Below, one piece after another: positions 63,483 through 64,000 of a stretch of DNA of 64,000 nucleotides; position 1 is the stretch's first letter; the number at the start of each line of letters is the position of its first letter. The notes below the pieces were generated by a model. It was not told the DNA's origin. It was given only the letters and a program-made list of their open reading frames with translations, and ran no database searches. Position numbers and translations under genes: made by a program. This stretch comes from Halobaculum sp. MBLA0147 (lineage in GTDB: Archaea > Halobacteriota > Halobacteria > Halobacteriales > Haloferacaceae). The DNA lies in the NCBI RefSeq assembly GCF_041361345.1, contig NZ_JBGKAD010000004.1:162511-226510 (forward strand). Reading direction: 5' to 3'.

Positions 63483-63701
63483 GTGTTTCGACGAATGAGC
63501 TCGCACCAGCAGCACGCAGAGGCATCGCCGACTTCGAGTACCAGCAGTCATCCCTGCACCGGGAGCTGTTCGTTCACCATCAAGGTGAACGAGACAGTGT
63601 ACCGCTGTCCCGACTGCGGGCGGACGCAGGACGTCGAGGCTCGTGTCCACGATGAGAAGGTGTCCTCAACCGCGTCGCCGATCCGGCCTGGGACGTACTG
63701 A
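63483..63701 (+). CDS. Small zinc-ribbon protein
   Basis: Seventy-two residues from GTG 63483, chosen because the leader ends there; ATG 63495 is the alternative. HPCTGSCSF and VYRCPDCGRTQDV supply four cysteines in a rubredoxin-like zinc ribbon (CPxCG type), a class very common in haloarchaea and often regulatory. Function unknown. Confidence 0.65.
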   Translation: MFRRMSSHQQHAEASPTSSTSSHPCTGSCSFTIKVNETVYRCPDCGRTQDVEARVHDEKVSSTASPIRPGTY

Positions 63702-63713
63702 CAACGGCCTGCA

Positions 63714-63738
63714 ATTTGTGATTCCAGATGAAAGTGAG
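63714..63738 (+). promoter_or_regulatory. Shared leader element (25-base form)
   Basis: ATTTGTGATTCCAG followed by ATGAAAGTGAG, directly before GTG 63739. Confidence 0.55.
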
Positions 63739-63861
63739 GTGGTTCCAGAGGTGACAGACGCACTCGGTAGTCGCAGTGACGTGCTTGGTGTCCTTGACGG
63801 GACGGCAGGCAGCCACGAGCGCTCGCGAGGCCGTCATCGGTCTGGTGAGCGAGACACCTGA
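63739..63861 (+). CDS. Possible very small protein (40 aa) with shared leader
   Basis: Forty residues starting VPEVTDALGSRSDVLGVLDG after the initiator, with an Arg/His-rich C-terminus. Supported mainly by the leader placed exactly before GTG. No family. Confidence 0.4.
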   Translation: MVPEVTDALGSRSDVLGVLDGTAGSHERSRGRHRSGERDT

Positions 63862-63881
63862 TTTTGTAGATTCAGGTGAGA

Positions 63882-63968
63882 GTGGACGGAGTCACAGACG
63901 ACCTGGCGCGAGAAGCAGCGTCAGGCGGGCTGGCTCCGGAGCAGATCAGCGCATCGAGCGGGAAGTGA
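63882..63968 (+). CDS. Possible very small protein (28 aa)
   Basis: Twenty-eight residues (DGVTDDLAREAASGGLAPEQ onward) after GTG 63882. A leader-like sequence TTTTGTAGATTCAG ends at 63875, but its spacing to the start is shorter than elsewhere; in-frame GTG 63876 is also possible. The VTD-L motif resembles the preceding small protein. Confidence 0.3.
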   Translation: MDGVTDDLAREAASGGLAPEQISASSGK

Positions 63969-64000
63969 GCAGTGCGGTTGCAGTTGACCTTCACAAACCC

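Noticed and set aside
1..64000. tRNA, rRNA or insertion sequence
   Set aside because: No cloverleaf, rRNA core sequence or transposase motif was recognised by eye. A tRNAscan or ISfinder run would settle this.

Overview
The window reads as part of a haloarchaeal megaplasmid or integrated conjugative element. The DNA is GC-rich, the encoded proteins are strongly acidic (D/E-rich with Ser/Thr/Asp linkers), genes have haloarchaeal TATA-like boxes close to the start codon, and the recognisable families are archaeal type IV pilus and type IV secretion proteins. No rRNA, tRNA, CRISPR array or insertion sequence was recognised.

Region 1 (about 0.03-16.8 kb) is a pilus-type secretion locus on the + strand. 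It holds a membrane protein with a degenerate J-domain, a three-zinc-finger protein, a RecA/KaiC-like protein with a lost P-loop lysine, a PilB/TadA-type ATPase, a PilC/TadC-type membrane platform, a tightly overlapping run of four pilin-like proteins, a fifth pilin-like gene, and a receiver/PAS-like regulator.

Region 2 (16.9-43.5 kb) is a conjugation-like machine. It holds an XPD/DinG-type Fe-S helicase, a small VirB2-like two-helix protein, a surface membrane protein, a VirB6/TrbL-like polytopic protein with a long soluble tail, a VirB3-like protein, a VirB4 ATPase, a PH-domain membrane protein, a small two-helix membrane protein, and a 3375-residue protein. That last protein joins a VirD4/TraG-type coupling ATPase to a DnaG-like TOPRIM primase core and a C-terminal winged-helix-like tail. 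No relaxase was recognised. The gene ends in lower-GC DNA followed by iteron-like repeats, a candidate replication origin.

Region 3 (about 44-64 kb) is accessory DNA with a different architecture: many short single-gene units of unknown function. At least 13 share one 25-28 base upstream element (RTTTCTMCCGRCAG followed by a purine-rich stretch) placed directly against the start codon. Many encode copies of one small tryptophan-bearing domain. Between units lie GC-rich structured repeats in one orientation (families R1-R4), two of which share a 10-base loop on different stems. A roughly 1.6-kb non-coding stretch (55.5-57.1 kb) is an array of nested hairpins whose stems differ in sequence but keep pairing. 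It lies between two genes for paralogous OB-fold (RPA-like) proteins. A DUF4326 gene, a SLOG/DUF2493 gene, several small membrane proteins and small zinc-finger proteins complete the region.

Working model (inference): regions 1 and 2 form a transfer and pilus apparatus, the giant protein couples DNA export to primer synthesis or replication, and region 3 is a cassette-like variable region with its own promoter and structured-repeat grammar.
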